From assembly GCA_963814645.1 (NCBI GenBank), contig CAWFDX010000004.1, positions 806,001 through 870,000 of the forward strand: 64,000 nucleotides of DNA, read 5' to 3'. A model generated the notes under the pieces. The model did no database searches and was not told the origin of the DNA. It worked only from the letters and a program-made list of their open reading frames with translations. Position numbers and translations under genes: made by a program. Below, one piece after another: positions 16,703-26,700 of this stretch. The DNA is from RYN-230 sp963814645. GTDB lineage: Bacteria; Actinomycetota; Actinomycetes; Streptosporangiales; Streptosporangiaceae. How positions within the stretch are numbered: position 1 is the stretch's first letter; every line of letters starts with the position of its first letter.

Positions 16703-18145
16703 ATGTCCGACCAGCCCGTGCCGCGCAGGCAAGCGCACCTGATCGTGGTCATCGTGGCCACGCTGGTGTTCACCGTGCTGCTGATCGCGGTGCGGCTGCG
16801 CTGGAGCCCATTGGAGACGGCTGACCACGATGCCGCAGCCCGGCTGAACAGCCTCGTCGCCGGGCACCCGGCGCTGGTCACGGTGATCAAGGCAATCACC
16901 TGGCTGGGCAGCAACGGCGTGCTGTGGACCGTGCTCGGCGTGTCCGCGGCCGTGATGGCCATCCGGCGGCGCTGGAAGCTGGCCCTTTATCTGCTGGTCA
17001 CCGGGGCCGGCGCACTGGTCCTCGACCCGATCCTCAAGTCGCTGGTCGGCCTGCTGCGCCCGGTGGTCGCGCACCCGATCGCGCACGGCACCGGGAACAG
17101 CTTCCCCAGCGGGCACTCGCTCGGCTCGATGGTCTGTTACGGCGCCGTGCTGCTGGCCTTCCTGCCGGACACCCGGCCGGGCTGGCCGCGCACCGCGCTG
17201 CGCTACGGCATCGGCGTACTCATCGCGGCCATCGGGATCAGCCGGATCCTGCTCGGCGTGCACTACCTGTCCGACGTGGTCGGCGCCTGGGCGCTCGGCC
17301 TGACCTGGCTCGGCGTGACCGTACTCGCATTCGACCCACTGCATCCTGCTAGCCCGGGGGAGCGACCCCCCGGAACCCCCCGACCTCAGGAGGCCACCAT
17401 GGCCAGACCGGCCCGCCAGTACGCCCGGATCGCCGCCGGGGTCCTCGTCGCCTGGGTGCTCATCCTGGGCGTCGTCGTCGGCTTCGGCGAGCTCGTGGTC
17501 AAGTACAGCCACAACCAGTGGCTGGGCGACACCGCCATCCCGCGCTGGTTCGCCGCGCACCGCACGCCGGCCGGCAACCACTGGAGCGACGTGATCAGCG
17601 TCTGCTGCGCCACCACCGGCATCCTGGTCGTGGCGGTCGCCGCCTGCCTGCTGTTCCTGCTGTTCATCCGGCGCTGGCGGCCGGTCATCTACCTGGCCGT
17701 GGTGATGTTCGGTGAGCTGGCCGCGTTCCTGGCCGCGGCCGCGGTGGTCAAGCGGCCCCGGCCGTACGTGCCCCACCTGGACCACCATCTGCCCACCTCG
17801 GCCTACCCGTCCGGGCACACGGCCGCGACCTGCTGCCTGTACATCGCGATCGCGATCGTGGTCATCGGGCACGCCCGCGGCTGGTGGCGCTGGCTCTTCC
17901 TGATCCCGGCGATCGTGATGCCGGCGGCAATCGCGCTGTCCCGGATGTACCGCGGCGAGCATCACCCCACCGACGTCCTGGGCAGCGTCATCTTCGCCGC
18001 GCTGTGGCTGACCGCGACCACCCTGCTGATCAAGCCCAACGCGGCGCAGCGCGATACCGCCCCGCGGGCCGTCCGGGCCGGGCACCGAACGTTTACCGGG
18101 CGGGTGGTTTCACTGCTCCCGGCCCGGGCAGGCGCGGGGAAGTGA
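16703..18145 (+). CDS. Tandem PAP2 phosphatase, two domains in one frame
   Basis: The 480-residue frame holds two complete PAP2/type 2 phosphatidic-acid phosphatase proteins. Domain 1 (about 10-215) has KSLVGLLRP, PSGHS and SRILLGVHYLSDV. Domain 2 (about 240-465) has KRPRPYVP, YPSGHT and SRMYRGEHHPTDV. Each has about five to six membrane helices with the active site on the outer face, and would dephosphorylate lipid phosphates such as phosphatidic acid or undecaprenyl diphosphate. The join at about residues 218-233 is Pro-rich. Its DNA has a hairpin (17354-17373) and a strong AGGAGG before an in-frame ATG at 17399, features of an intergenic region. The two may really be separate genes whose first stop was lost; a TAG lies in another frame at 17350. 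Confidence 0.8.
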   Translation: MSDQPVPRRQAHLIVVIVATLVFTVLLIAVRLRWSPLETADHDAAARLNSLVAGHPALVTVIKAITWLGSNGVLWTVLGVSAAVMAIRRRWKLALYLLVTGAGALVLDPILKSLVGLLRPVVAHPIAHGTGNSFPSGHSLGSMVCYGAVLLAFLPDTRPGWPRTALRYGIGVLIAAIGISRILLGVHYLSDVVGAWALGLTWLGVTVLAFDPLHPASPGERPPGTPRPQEATMARPARQYARIAAGVLVAWVLILGVVVGFGELVVKYSHNQWLGDTAIPRWFAAHRTPAGNHWSDVISVCCATTGILVVAVAACLLFLLFIRRWRPVIYLAVVMFGELAAFLAAAAVVKRPRPYVPHLDHHLPTSAYPSGHTAATCCLYIAIAIVVIGHARGWWRWLFLIPAIVMPAAIALSRMYRGEHHPTDVLGSVIFAALWLTATTLLIKPNAAQRDTAPRAVRAGHRTFTGRVVSLLPARAGAGK

Positions 18146-18164
18146 TTTGCGAGGGAGGTGTCCC

Positions 18165-18530
18165 GTGTCCCATCCAGACGAGGCCCGGCGCGTCGAGATC
18201 AAAGACGGCGAGCAGACCGTGGCCGCGGCCGACGTGTCCAAGCAACCGGATGGCGCGGCCCGCGCCTCCCTGCACCCGGCCTCCGGGCATGCCGCACCGG
18301 GCCACCGGGCTGAGCTCGTGGACGCGGTCGTTGATGCGCCGGAAGTACAGGAGAGCGACCGGCTGGAGGCCAGCGTGCCGCTGGGCGACAGTGAAGCGCT
18401 GCAGCGGCTGCGGGAGCGGACCGAGCAGACGGAGACCCGGCCGGCCGGGTCCACCGCCCTGGTCGACGGGACCATCCCGGACGGCCCGGCCGAGGAGGAT
18501 CCGGCCGCCAGCGCGCCACCGGAGTCGTAA
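18165..18530 (+). CDS. Hypothetical acidic, probably disordered protein
   Basis: The product is 121 residues from GTG 18165, after GAGGGAGG. It is rich in Ala, Glu, Asp and Pro, has no signal, membrane segment or cysteine, and contains a short charged segment (DSEALQRLRERTEQTETRP) that may be helical. I do not recognise a family. It lies 19 bp after the PAP2 gene and 5 bp before the DUF72 gene, so it may be co-transcribed with both. Confidence 0.6.
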   Translation: MSHPDEARRVEIKDGEQTVAAADVSKQPDGAARASLHPASGHAAPGHRAELVDAVVDAPEVQESDRLEASVPLGDSEALQRLRERTEQTETRPAGSTALVDGTIPDGPAEEDPAASAPPES

Positions 18531-18535
18531 GCCAG

Positions 18536-19264
18536 GTGGCGGCGTATGTCGGGACGTCAGGGTGGAGCTATGAGCACTGGTATCCCGAGCTGTACCCGCC
18601 CGGACTGCCGGCCCGCGACCGGCTGGCCTGCTACACGGCCAGTTTCTGCACCGCCGAGCTGAACAGCAGCTTCTACCGCTGGCCCGGGCCGGCCCGGTTC
18701 CGGGCCTGGCGGGAGCGGCTCCCGCCGGGTTTCTGCCTGTCCGTCAAGGCGCCCCGCGGGCTGACCCACGCGCGCCGGCTCTACCAGCCGGAACCGTGGC
18801 TGGACCGGATCCAGGCCGGCTGGCATGAGCTGGACGGGGCCCGGGCCGTGCTGCTCGTCCAGCTCGGCCCGCAGCAGCCACGCGATGACACCAGGCTGGG
18901 TTATTTCCTCGGGCTGATCCCGGAATGGCTGCGGGTGGCGGTCGAGTTCCGTCATTCCAGCTGGCATTGCGAGGACGTGTACCGGCTGCTGGAAACGCAC
19001 CGCGCCGCCTATTGCGTAATGAGTGGTGCCAACCTGCCCTGTGTCCTGCGGGTGACCACGGATTTCGCCTATGTCCGGCTGCATGGCCCGGATCACCAGC
19101 AGTTGTACGCCGGCTCGTACAGCGACGCCGACCTGGGCTGGTGGGCGGAGCGGATCCGGGAATGGCAGGCCGGCGGCCGGGACGTGTTCGCCTATTTCAA
19201 CAATGACGGCCAGGCCAATGCGGTCCGCAATGCCCGCACCCTGCGGCGCATGCTGGGCCAGTGA
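18536..19264 (+). CDS. DUF72 domain protein (YecE-like)
   Basis: The 242-residue protein matches the DUF72 TIM-barrel family. It has YVGTSGWSYEHWYPELYPPGL at the start, LNSSFYRWPGPARFRAWRERLPPGFCLSVKAPRGLTH, VAVEFRHSSW, YVRLHGP and a final VFAYFNNDGQANAVRNA. The biochemical role of this widespread family is unknown. The start GTG 18536 lies 5 bp after the preceding stop, indicating coupling. Confidence 0.88.
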   Translation: MAAYVGTSGWSYEHWYPELYPPGLPARDRLACYTASFCTAELNSSFYRWPGPARFRAWRERLPPGFCLSVKAPRGLTHARRLYQPEPWLDRIQAGWHELDGARAVLLVQLGPQQPRDDTRLGYFLGLIPEWLRVAVEFRHSSWHCEDVYRLLETHRAAYCVMSGANLPCVLRVTTDFAYVRLHGPDHQQLYAGSYSDADLGWWAERIREWQAGGRDVFAYFNNDGQANAVRNARTLRRMLGQ

Positions 19265-19306
19265 CGTAGCCGGGAACATCGGCCGCCCGGCGGCGGTTGA
19301 CTACCT

Positions 19307-21805
19307 GTGACCCTCACCAGCCTGCTCCCTGCGGACGCTGCCCCGGACAGCGTGTTCGACGCGTTCGCCGGCTGGGCCAAGGAGCAGGGTTTCGCCCTCT
19401 ACCCGCATCAGGAAGAGGCGCTGATCGAGGTGGTGTCCGGGGCCAACGTGATCCTGTCCACGCCGACCGGCTCGGGCAAGAGCCTGGTCGCGATGGGCGC
19501 GCACTTCGCCGCGCTGGCCGCCGGCCGCCGCTCGTTCTACTCCGCGCCGATCAAGGCCCTGGTGTCAGAGAAGTTCTTCGCGCTGTGCGCCGCGTTCGGC
19601 CCGGACCAGGTCGGCATGATGACCGGCGACGCCAGCGTCAACGCCACCGCGCCGATCATCTGCTGCACCGCCGAGGTGCTGGCCAGCATCGCGCTGCGGG
19701 ACGGCGCGGACGCGGACGTCGGCCAGGTGGTGATGGACGAGTTCCACTTCTACGCCGACCCGGAGCGGGGCTGGGCCTGGCAGGTGCCGATCATCGAGTT
19801 GCCCGGGGTCCAGTTCATCCTGATGTCCGCGACGCTGGGCGACGTGACCAGGTTCGAGGCCGACCTGACCCGGCGCACCGGCCAGCCGACCGCGGTGGTC
19901 GAGTCGGCCGAGCGGCCGGTGCCGCTGACCTACTCCTTCGTGCTCACCCCGCTGCACGAGACGCTGGAAGAGCTGCTCAGCACGCACCAGGCCCCGGTGT
20001 ACGTGGTGCACTTCACCCAGGCCGCCGCGCTGGAGCAGGCCCAGGCGCTGATGAGCGTGAACGTCTGCTCGCGGGCGGAGAAGGACGAGATCGCCGCCAT
20101 GATCGGCGGGTTCCGGTTCACCGCGGGCTTCGGCAAGACGCTGTCCCGGCTGGTCCGGCACGGCATCGGGGTGCACCACGCGGGCATGCTGCCCAAGTAC
20201 CGGCGGCTGGTGGAGACGCTGGCCCAGGCCGGGCTGCTCAAGGTCATCTGTGGCACGGACACCCTGGGCGTGGGCATCAACGTGCCGATCCGCACCGTGG
20301 TGTTCACCGCGCTGTCCAAGTACGACGGGTCCAAGACCCGGCTGCTGCAGGCCCGTGAGTTCCACCAGATCGCCGGGCGGGCCGGCCGGGCCGGGTTCGA
20401 CACCACCGGCCGGGTCGTGGTGCAGGCCCCGGAGCACGTCATCGAGAACGAGAAGGCGCTGGCCAAGGCGGGCGACGACGTGAAGAAGCGGCGCCGGGTG
20501 GTGCGCAAGAAGCCGCCCCAGGGCTTCGTGTCCTGGGGCCAGCCCACGTTCGACCGGCTGGTCGCCGCCGACCCGGAGCCGCTCTCGTCCAGCTTCAAGG
20601 TCAGCCACGCCATGCTGCTGAACGTCATCGGCCGGCCGGGCGACGCGTTCGGCGCGATGCGGCACCTGCTGACCGACAACCACGAGGACCGCGCCGCGCA
20701 GCGCAAGCACATCCACCAGGCCATCGCGATCTACCGGGCGCTGCTGGCCGGCGGAGTGGTGGAACGGCTGGCCGAGCCGGACGCCGAGGGCCGCATGGTC
20801 CGGCTTACCGTGGACCTGCAGTTCGACTTCGCGCTGAACCAGCCACTGTCCCCGCTGGCGCTGGCCGCGATCAGCCTGCTCGACGTCGAAGCACCGGACT
20901 ACCCGCTGGACGTGGTGTCGGCCATCGAGGCCACCCTGGACAACCCGCGGACCGTGCTGTCCGCACAGCAGTTCCGGGCGCGCGGCGAGGCGGTGGCTCA
21001 GATGAAGGCCGACGGGGTGGATTACGACACCCGGATGGACCTGCTCGAATCGGTCAGCTACCCGAAGCCGCTGGCCGACCTGCTGGACGCGGCCTACGAC
21101 ATGTACCGGCGCGGGCACCCGTGGGTGGCCGACTACGAACTGGCGCCCAAGTCGGTGGTCCGGGACATGTACGAGCGGGCCATGACGTTCACCGAGTATG
21201 TGTCGTTCTACGGCCTGTCCCGGTCCGAGGGCCTGGTGCTGCGCTACCTGGCCGACGCGTACAAGGCGCTCAAGCAGACCGTGCCGGACGAGGCCAAGAC
21301 CGAGGAGCTCGGCGACCTGATCGAGTGGCTCGGTGAGCTGGTCCGCCAGGTTGACTCCAGCCTGCTGGACGAGTGGGAGCAGCTCCGCGACCCGTCCGGG
21401 GCACTGGCCGAGGCGGCCCCGGTGCGGCCGCAGGCGGTCACCGGCAACGTCCGCGCCTTTCGTGTCCTGGTCCGCAACGCCGTGTTCCGCCGGGTCGAGC
21501 TAGCAGCGCTCGGGCGTTATGCAGAATTGGGTGAGCTGGATGCGGACGCCGGCTGGGCCGCCGCGGCGTGGGAGGCGGCGGTGGAGCCCTATTTCGAGGA
21601 GCATGACGAGATCGGCACCGGTGCGGACGCCCGCGGCCCGGCGTTGCTCATCATCGATGAGGGTGCGGACCGGTGGCGGGTCCGGCAGATCTTCGACGAC
21701 CCGGTCGGCCACCACGACTGGGGGATCAGCGCCGAGGTCGACCTGGCCGCGTCGGCCGAGGCGGGCGAGGCGGTGCTCCGGGTCACCGACGTCGGCCAGC
21801 TCTAG
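19307..21805 (+). CDS. Ski2-like DEAD/DEAH-box helicase with DUF3516
   Basis: The 832-residue protein has RecA domain 1 with the Q-like YPHQEEAL (32-39), Walker A TPTGSGKS (52-59), DEFH (144-147) and SAT (174-176). RecA domain 2 has VHHAGMLPKYRRLVE, GTDTLGVGINVPIRTVVF and QIAGRAGRAG. The C-terminal 400 residues match DUF3516, typical of an actinobacterial superfamily 2 helicase group. It is expected to unwind RNA or DNA using ATP; the substrate is not known. GTG 19307 is the start. The Sel1 and sbcDC genes downstream run in the same direction, so a nucleic-acid processing neighbourhood is possible. Confidence 0.88.
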   Translation: MTLTSLLPADAAPDSVFDAFAGWAKEQGFALYPHQEEALIEVVSGANVILSTPTGSGKSLVAMGAHFAALAAGRRSFYSAPIKALVSEKFFALCAAFGPDQVGMMTGDASVNATAPIICCTAEVLASIALRDGADADVGQVVMDEFHFYADPERGWAWQVPIIELPGVQFILMSATLGDVTRFEADLTRRTGQPTAVVESAERPVPLTYSFVLTPLHETLEELLSTHQAPVYVVHFTQAAALEQAQALMSVNVCSRAEKDEIAAMIGGFRFTAGFGKTLSRLVRHGIGVHHAGMLPKYRRLVETLAQAGLLKVICGTDTLGVGINVPIRTVVFTALSKYDGSKTRLLQAREFHQIAGRAGRAGFDTTGRVVVQAPEHVIENEKALAKAGDDVKKRRRVVRKKPPQGFVSWGQPTFDRLVAADPEPLSSSFKVSHAMLLNVIGRPGDAFGAMRHLLTDNHEDRAAQRKHIHQAIAIYRALLAGGVVERLAEPDAEGRMVRLTVDLQFDFALNQPLSPLALAAISLLDVEAPDYPLDVVSAIEATLDNPRTVLSAQQFRARGEAVAQMKADGVDYDTRMDLLESVSYPKPLADLLDAAYDMYRRGHPWVADYELAPKSVVRDMYERAMTFTEYVSFYGLSRSEGLVLRYLADAYKALKQTVPDEAKTEELGDLIEWLGELVRQVDSSLLDEWEQLRDPSGALAEAAPVRPQAVTGNVRAFRVLVRNAVFRRVELAALGRYAELGELDADAGWAAAAWEAAVEPYFEEHDEIGTGADARGPALLIIDEGADRWRVRQIFDDPVGHHDWGISAEVDLAASAEAGEAVLRVTDVGQL

Positions 21806-21873
21806 CCGGGTATCTGCCGCGGCACCGCCGTGTCATGCTCGGGGTGGTGCCTGATCCGGCAGGAGGCCCACCG

Positions 21874-22455
21874 ATGAGCGATCCAGACATCTCCGCCGTG
21901 ACCCGCGCCGCGGAGCAGGGTGATGCCGAAGCGGCCTATTCGCTCGGCGCGCTGCTGTTACAGCGTGGCCAGGCCGATGCGGCGGAGCCGTGGCTGCGCC
22001 GGGCGGCGCAGGCCGGGCATGACGTGGCGGCGAGCATCCTGGGCATGCTGCTGGTCATGGCCGGGCGGCTGACCGAGGCCGAGCCGTTCGTGGACCAGGC
22101 CGCCCGGGCCGGTGAGGCGCCGCCCGCGGCCGAGCTCGGCCGCCAGTACGGCCTGGCCGGGAACCTGCGCGAAGCCGAGGTCTGGTACCGCAAGGCCGCG
22201 CTGCTCGGCGACCCGGACGCGGCCAACAAGGTCGGCCAGTTCACCGCGAACCGGGGCCTGCGGGCCGAGGCGGAGGACTGGTTCCGGCGCTCGGCCGAGG
22301 CGGGCGACGCCGAAGGGGCCAACAACTACGCGGTGCTCCTCTACCAGTGCGATGCCGACCTGCACGAGGTGTTCCGCTGGTTCCAGGTCGCGGCCGAGGG
22401 CGGCATCCCGGACGCGATCAGCAACATGGCCAAGATCCGCGCCGCGCTGGAGTGA
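21874..22455 (+). CDS. Sel1/TPR-like repeat protein
   Basis: The product is 193 residues from ATG 21874, which follows AGGAGG. It consists almost wholly of about five helical repeats of 30-36 residues with Sel1 character: AEQGDAEAAYSLGALLLQRGQADAAEPWLRRAAQAGH, then AEVWYRKAALLGDPDAANKVGQ and AEDWFRRSAEAGDAEGANNYA. Such solenoids mediate protein-protein contacts. No enzyme domain is present. Partners are unknown. Confidence 0.82.
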   Translation: MSDPDISAVTRAAEQGDAEAAYSLGALLLQRGQADAAEPWLRRAAQAGHDVAASILGMLLVMAGRLTEAEPFVDQAARAGEAPPAAELGRQYGLAGNLREAEVWYRKAALLGDPDAANKVGQFTANRGLRAEAEDWFRRSAEAGDAEGANNYAVLLYQCDADLHEVFRWFQVAAEGGIPDAISNMAKIRAALE

Positions 22456-22581
22456 GCGCCGCCCGCGCGGCGACACGCGGACGAGTCCGGGGTCACCGGG
22501 AATGCCGTATCCGTCCGGCATCATGACGCTGAAAGCCCCCACCGGCCGGCCTTCCCCCTGGATCGGAGTGCGTGTGGCGCG

Positions 22582-23724
22582 ATGCGACTGATCCATACCT
22601 CGGACTGGCACCTGGGCCGCACGCTGCACGGCGAGAACCTGCTCGGCCACCAGGAAGCATTCCTGGACTGGCTGCTGGCGCAGGCGCAGCGGCACCAGGT
22701 GCACGCCGTGCTGGTGGCCGGGGACGTGTATGACCGGGCGGTGCCGCCGGTGGACGCGGTCCGGCTGCTCGACGCCGCCCTGCTCCGGTTCAGCCAGGCC
22801 GGCATCCCGATGGTGCTGACCAGCGGCAACCACGACTCGGCGGTCCGGCTCGGCTTCGGCGCCGGGCTCAGCGAGGCGGCGCACATCCACCTGCGCACCT
22901 CATTGGCTGACGTGGTCCGCCCGGTGCTGCTCGACGACGAGCACGGCCCGGTGGCCATCTACGGCATCCCCTACCTGCTGCCCGACGCGGTGCTGGCCGA
23001 GCTGAACTGCGCGCGGTCGCACCAGGCGGTGCTGACCGCGGCCACCGCACGGATCCGCCAGGACGCCGCGGACCGCGGCATCGACCGCGCCGTGGTCATG
23101 GCGCACGCGTTCGTCACCGGCGCCCGCCCCGCCGATTCCGAACGCGACATCCGGGTCGGTGGCATCGCCGACGTCCCGGCCGCCGTGTTCGGCGGGTTCA
23201 GCTACGCCGCCCTGGGTCATCTGCACGGCCAGCAGCAGGTTGGGCTGGGTGTGCGGTACTCCGGGTCGCCGCTGGCCTTCTCGTTCGGCGAGAAGAACCA
23301 GGCCAAGTCGGTCACCCTGGCCGAGCTGGACGGCGCCGGGCAGGTCACCGTGACCCAGCTGGCCACCCCGGTGCCCCGCCCGCTGCGCGAGGTGCGCGGC
23401 CGACTCGATGACCTACTGGCCAAGCCGGACGACGACCTGGCCGGAGCCTGGATCAAGGCCGTGCTCACCGACCCGGTCCGCCCCGCCGCCCCGATGGAGC
23501 GGCTGCGTGAGAAATGGCCGCACACCCTGGTGCTGGACTTCGACCCGGACGGCGGCCTGCCGGGTGCCGCCGCCGACCTGGAGCGGCTGGCCGCGGCCAC
23601 CGACCCGGTCGAGATCTGCGGCCTGTTCGTGGAGTTCACCAGCTGCGGCCCGCCGGATGACGCGCAGCGGGCCGTGCTCCGCGCGGCCGTCGAGGCGGCC
23701 CAGCACGCGGAAGCGGCCGCCTGA
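22582..23724 (+). CDS. sbcD: Exonuclease subunit SbcD (Mre11-like)
   Basis: The 380-residue protein is the metallophosphoesterase nuclease of the SbcCD complex, which cleaves DNA hairpins and protein-blocked ends. Metal-binding motifs are Asp8 and His10 in HTSDWHLGR, GDVYDR, SGNHDS, MAHAF and ALGHLHG, in family order. The C-terminal capping domain is present. The stop overlaps the sbcC start by one base (TGATG), so translation is coupled. A 6-bp dyad (ATGCCG-N8-CGGCAT, 22502-22521) lies upstream. Confidence 0.94.
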   Translation: MRLIHTSDWHLGRTLHGENLLGHQEAFLDWLLAQAQRHQVHAVLVAGDVYDRAVPPVDAVRLLDAALLRFSQAGIPMVLTSGNHDSAVRLGFGAGLSEAAHIHLRTSLADVVRPVLLDDEHGPVAIYGIPYLLPDAVLAELNCARSHQAVLTAATARIRQDAADRGIDRAVVMAHAFVTGARPADSERDIRVGGIADVPAAVFGGFSYAALGHLHGQQQVGLGVRYSGSPLAFSFGEKNQAKSVTLAELDGAGQVTVTQLATPVPRPLREVRGRLDDLLAKPDDDLAGAWIKAVLTDPVRPAAPMERLREKWPHTLVLDFDPDGGLPGAAADLERLAAATDPVEICGLFVEFTSCGPPDDAQRAVLRAAVEAAQHAEAAA

Positions 23725-26700
23725 TGCGGCTCAGCCGGCTGGACGTGACCGCGTTCGGCCCGTACGCGGCCACGCAGCGGATCGACTTCGCCCGGCTGTC
23801 CAGCAGCGGCCTGTTCCTGCTCGACGGGCCGACCGGGGCGGGCAAGACGACGATCCTGGACGCGATCACGTTCGCCCTGTACGGCGGGCTGGCCGGCACC
23901 GGCGCGGCCGAGGACCGGCTCCGCTCGCACTTCGCGCCGCCCGACGCGGTGCCGTCAGTCCAGCTGGAGTTCGCCGTGGCCGGGGTGACCTACCGGGTCA
24001 GCCGGGTGCCCGAGTATCAGCGGCCCAAGAAGCGCGGCGAGGGTTTCACCACCGAGGCCGCGCAGGTGCACCTGGAACGCCGCGAGGGCGCTGGCTGGGT
24101 CAGCCTGACCGCGAACAAGGCCGAGGCCGGGGAACTGATCACCGAGCTGATCGGGCTGAACCGGGCCCAGTTCACCCAGGTCATGCTGCTACCGCAGGGT
24201 GAGTTCGCCAGGTTCCTGCAGGCGGCCGACGACGAGCGCCGGGTGCTGCTGTCCCGGCTGTTCGGCACCGAGCTGTACGACGGGATCACCAGCTGGCTCG
24301 ATCAGCGGCGGGCCGCCGCCCAGCGGGACCGGGCGCAGGCGCGGGCGGCCATCGACACGGCGGTGTCGGCCGCGGCCGAGGCGGCCGGGCTGGACGGCGC
24401 GGCGCGCACCGAGCTGCTCGCGCTGCCGGCCGCGGACCGGGCCACCCGGCTCAAGGAACTCAGCACCGAGCTGGCCAGCCACGCCGCGGTCACCGCCGAC
24501 GGGCTGGAGCTGGCCGCCGCCCGGACCGCCGAGCTGCTGGCCGCCTGCGAGCGGGCCAGGCAGCAGTCGGCCGTGATGACCAGGCTGACCACGGCCCGGG
24601 ACCGGCTGGCCACGCACGAGGCGGCCCGCGGCGAGCATGAGGACCGGGCCGCCCGGCTGGCCGCGGCCCAGCGCGCGGAACCGGTCCGGCCGCTGCTGGC
24701 CGCGCTGGCCGACGCGGACCAGGCGGCCGCCGCGGCGCTGGACCAGCTCAGCCCGATGCTGGATCAGCTCAGCCCCCCGCCGGGCCAGCTTGGCGCGGCG
24801 CTGGATCAGGTCGCCGCGGCGCGCGCCCAGCTCGGCCTGGCGCCGGGCCACCTCGGCGCAGCCCCAGACCAGGTCGCCGCGGCGCGCGTCCAGCTCAGCC
24901 CGGTGCCGGACCAGCTCGGGCTGGGGCCGGATCAGCTCAGCCCGGCGCCAGACGGTGCCGCGCTGGATGGGGCAGCGCAAGGCGGGACCCCGCTAGCCGA
25001 GGCGGCGCGGGGCGAGGTCGCAGTGGATGGGGCCATAACGGCCGGGGTGGCGGCGGCCCGGGACCGGGCGCAGGTCGCCGAACAGGACGCGGCCGAGCTG
25101 CAGCACCTGGCCACGGCCGAGGCTGAGCTGCCCGGTCGGCTCGCTACCCGGGATAGGCTGCGGCAGGCCGCGGCGGACACCGACCAGCTGGTCGGCTCGC
25201 TGGAGGCGGTGCGGCAAAAGCTGCCGGAGCGGATCACCGCGCTGGACGAGCAGCTGGCCGCGGCCCGGCTGGCTGGCGCCGGCCTGGCCGGCCTCTGCGA
25301 ACAGCAGGCGGCGGTCCGCCGCCGGGCCGACGCAGCCGCCCGGCTCGCGAGCCTGGAGCAGCGGCTGGCCGCGCGGGACGCCGCGCTGCGCGACGCGGTG
25401 GACACGCATCAATCCCTGGTCGATGAGCACCAGCGGCTGATGGAGGCGCGGCTGGCCGGGATGGCGGCCGAGCTGGCCAGCCAGCTGGCCGACGGTGTGC
25501 CGTGCCCGGTCTGTGGTTCGGCCGCGCACCCCGCGCCCGCCCCGGCCGGTGACGGGCTGGTGTCCGCGGCCGACGTGGCCGCTGCGGCCGGCCGCCGGGA
25601 CGCCGGCTGGACGGAGCGGAGCCGGCTGGCTGACGAGCGGGAGGCGCTGGCCGGTGAGGTCGCCGCCTGCGCGGCGGTGGCCGACGGCGGGACCGAGGCC
25701 GGGCTGGCCACCGAAGCCGCGGCGCTGGCCGGGCAGCTGGCCGCCGTGGAGCAGGCCGCGGCGGACGCGGACCGGCTGGCCGCCGAGCTCGCGGACTGCC
25801 GCGCCGAGCAGGACCGGGCCGGCGACGGCCTGCGCGACGCCATGGCCGCCGCGGCCACCGCGCAGGCCCAAGCGGCCGCGGCAGACGGCGAGCTGACCGC
25901 GGTGCGCCAGGAGGTGACGGCGGCCGCGCAGGGGCACCCGACGGTGGCCGCACGGCAGGCGGCGCTGCGCGCCGCGGCGGCAGCCGACCGGAAGCTGGCC
26001 GCCGCGCTGGACACGCTGGCCACGGCGCGCGCCGAGCAGGCCAAGGCGGCGCAGCGGGCGGGGCAGGAAGCGGCGGCCCGCGGGTTCGGCCAGCCGGACC
26101 AGGCCCGCGCGGCGCTGCTCAGCCCGGCGCAGCAGGAAAGCCTGGCCGCCCAGGTCAGCGCGTGGACCGAGACGCTGGCCGCGCTGCGGGCCGCGATCGA
26201 CGCCGACGACCTGGCCGGGCTCGACCCGGCCCAGGCCGACGAGGTGCACGCGGCGGCCCGGGCCGCGGCGGACGCGCTGGCCCACGCCGAGCAGGCCGAG
26301 CAGGAGGCGCGCGACGCGTACCAGGGCTGGACCGGCCGGGCGGCCCGGCTGGACCAGCGGCTGGCCGAGCTGGACGTGGCCCAGGCGGACGCGGACCAGC
26401 TGGACGAGCAGACCGCGCCGGTGATCAGCCTGGCTGGGTTGGCCAAAGGCATGGAGGGGCAGCGCCGGGTGGCGCTGACCACCTATGTGCTCCGGCACTG
26501 GTTCGGCCAGGTGGTCGCCGCAGCCAACGTGCGGCTGTCGGCCATGTCATCCGGCCGCTACGAACTGCGCCGCACCGACGAGGCCGGGTCGCGGCGGGAA
26601 CGCGCCGGGCTCACCCTGGCCGTGATCGACCGGCACACCGGGGCAGAACGCAGCCCCCGGTCGCTGTCCGGCGGGGAGACGTTCTACACCTCGCTGGCGC

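Noticed and set aside
19565..21118. Long open frame opposite the helicase
   Set aside because: No motifs and low-complexity composition; explained by the codon bias of the helicase gene.
24741..24950. CRISPR or phage repeat inside sbcC
   Set aside because: The 21-bp units are contiguous with no spacers and are in frame within a coding region.
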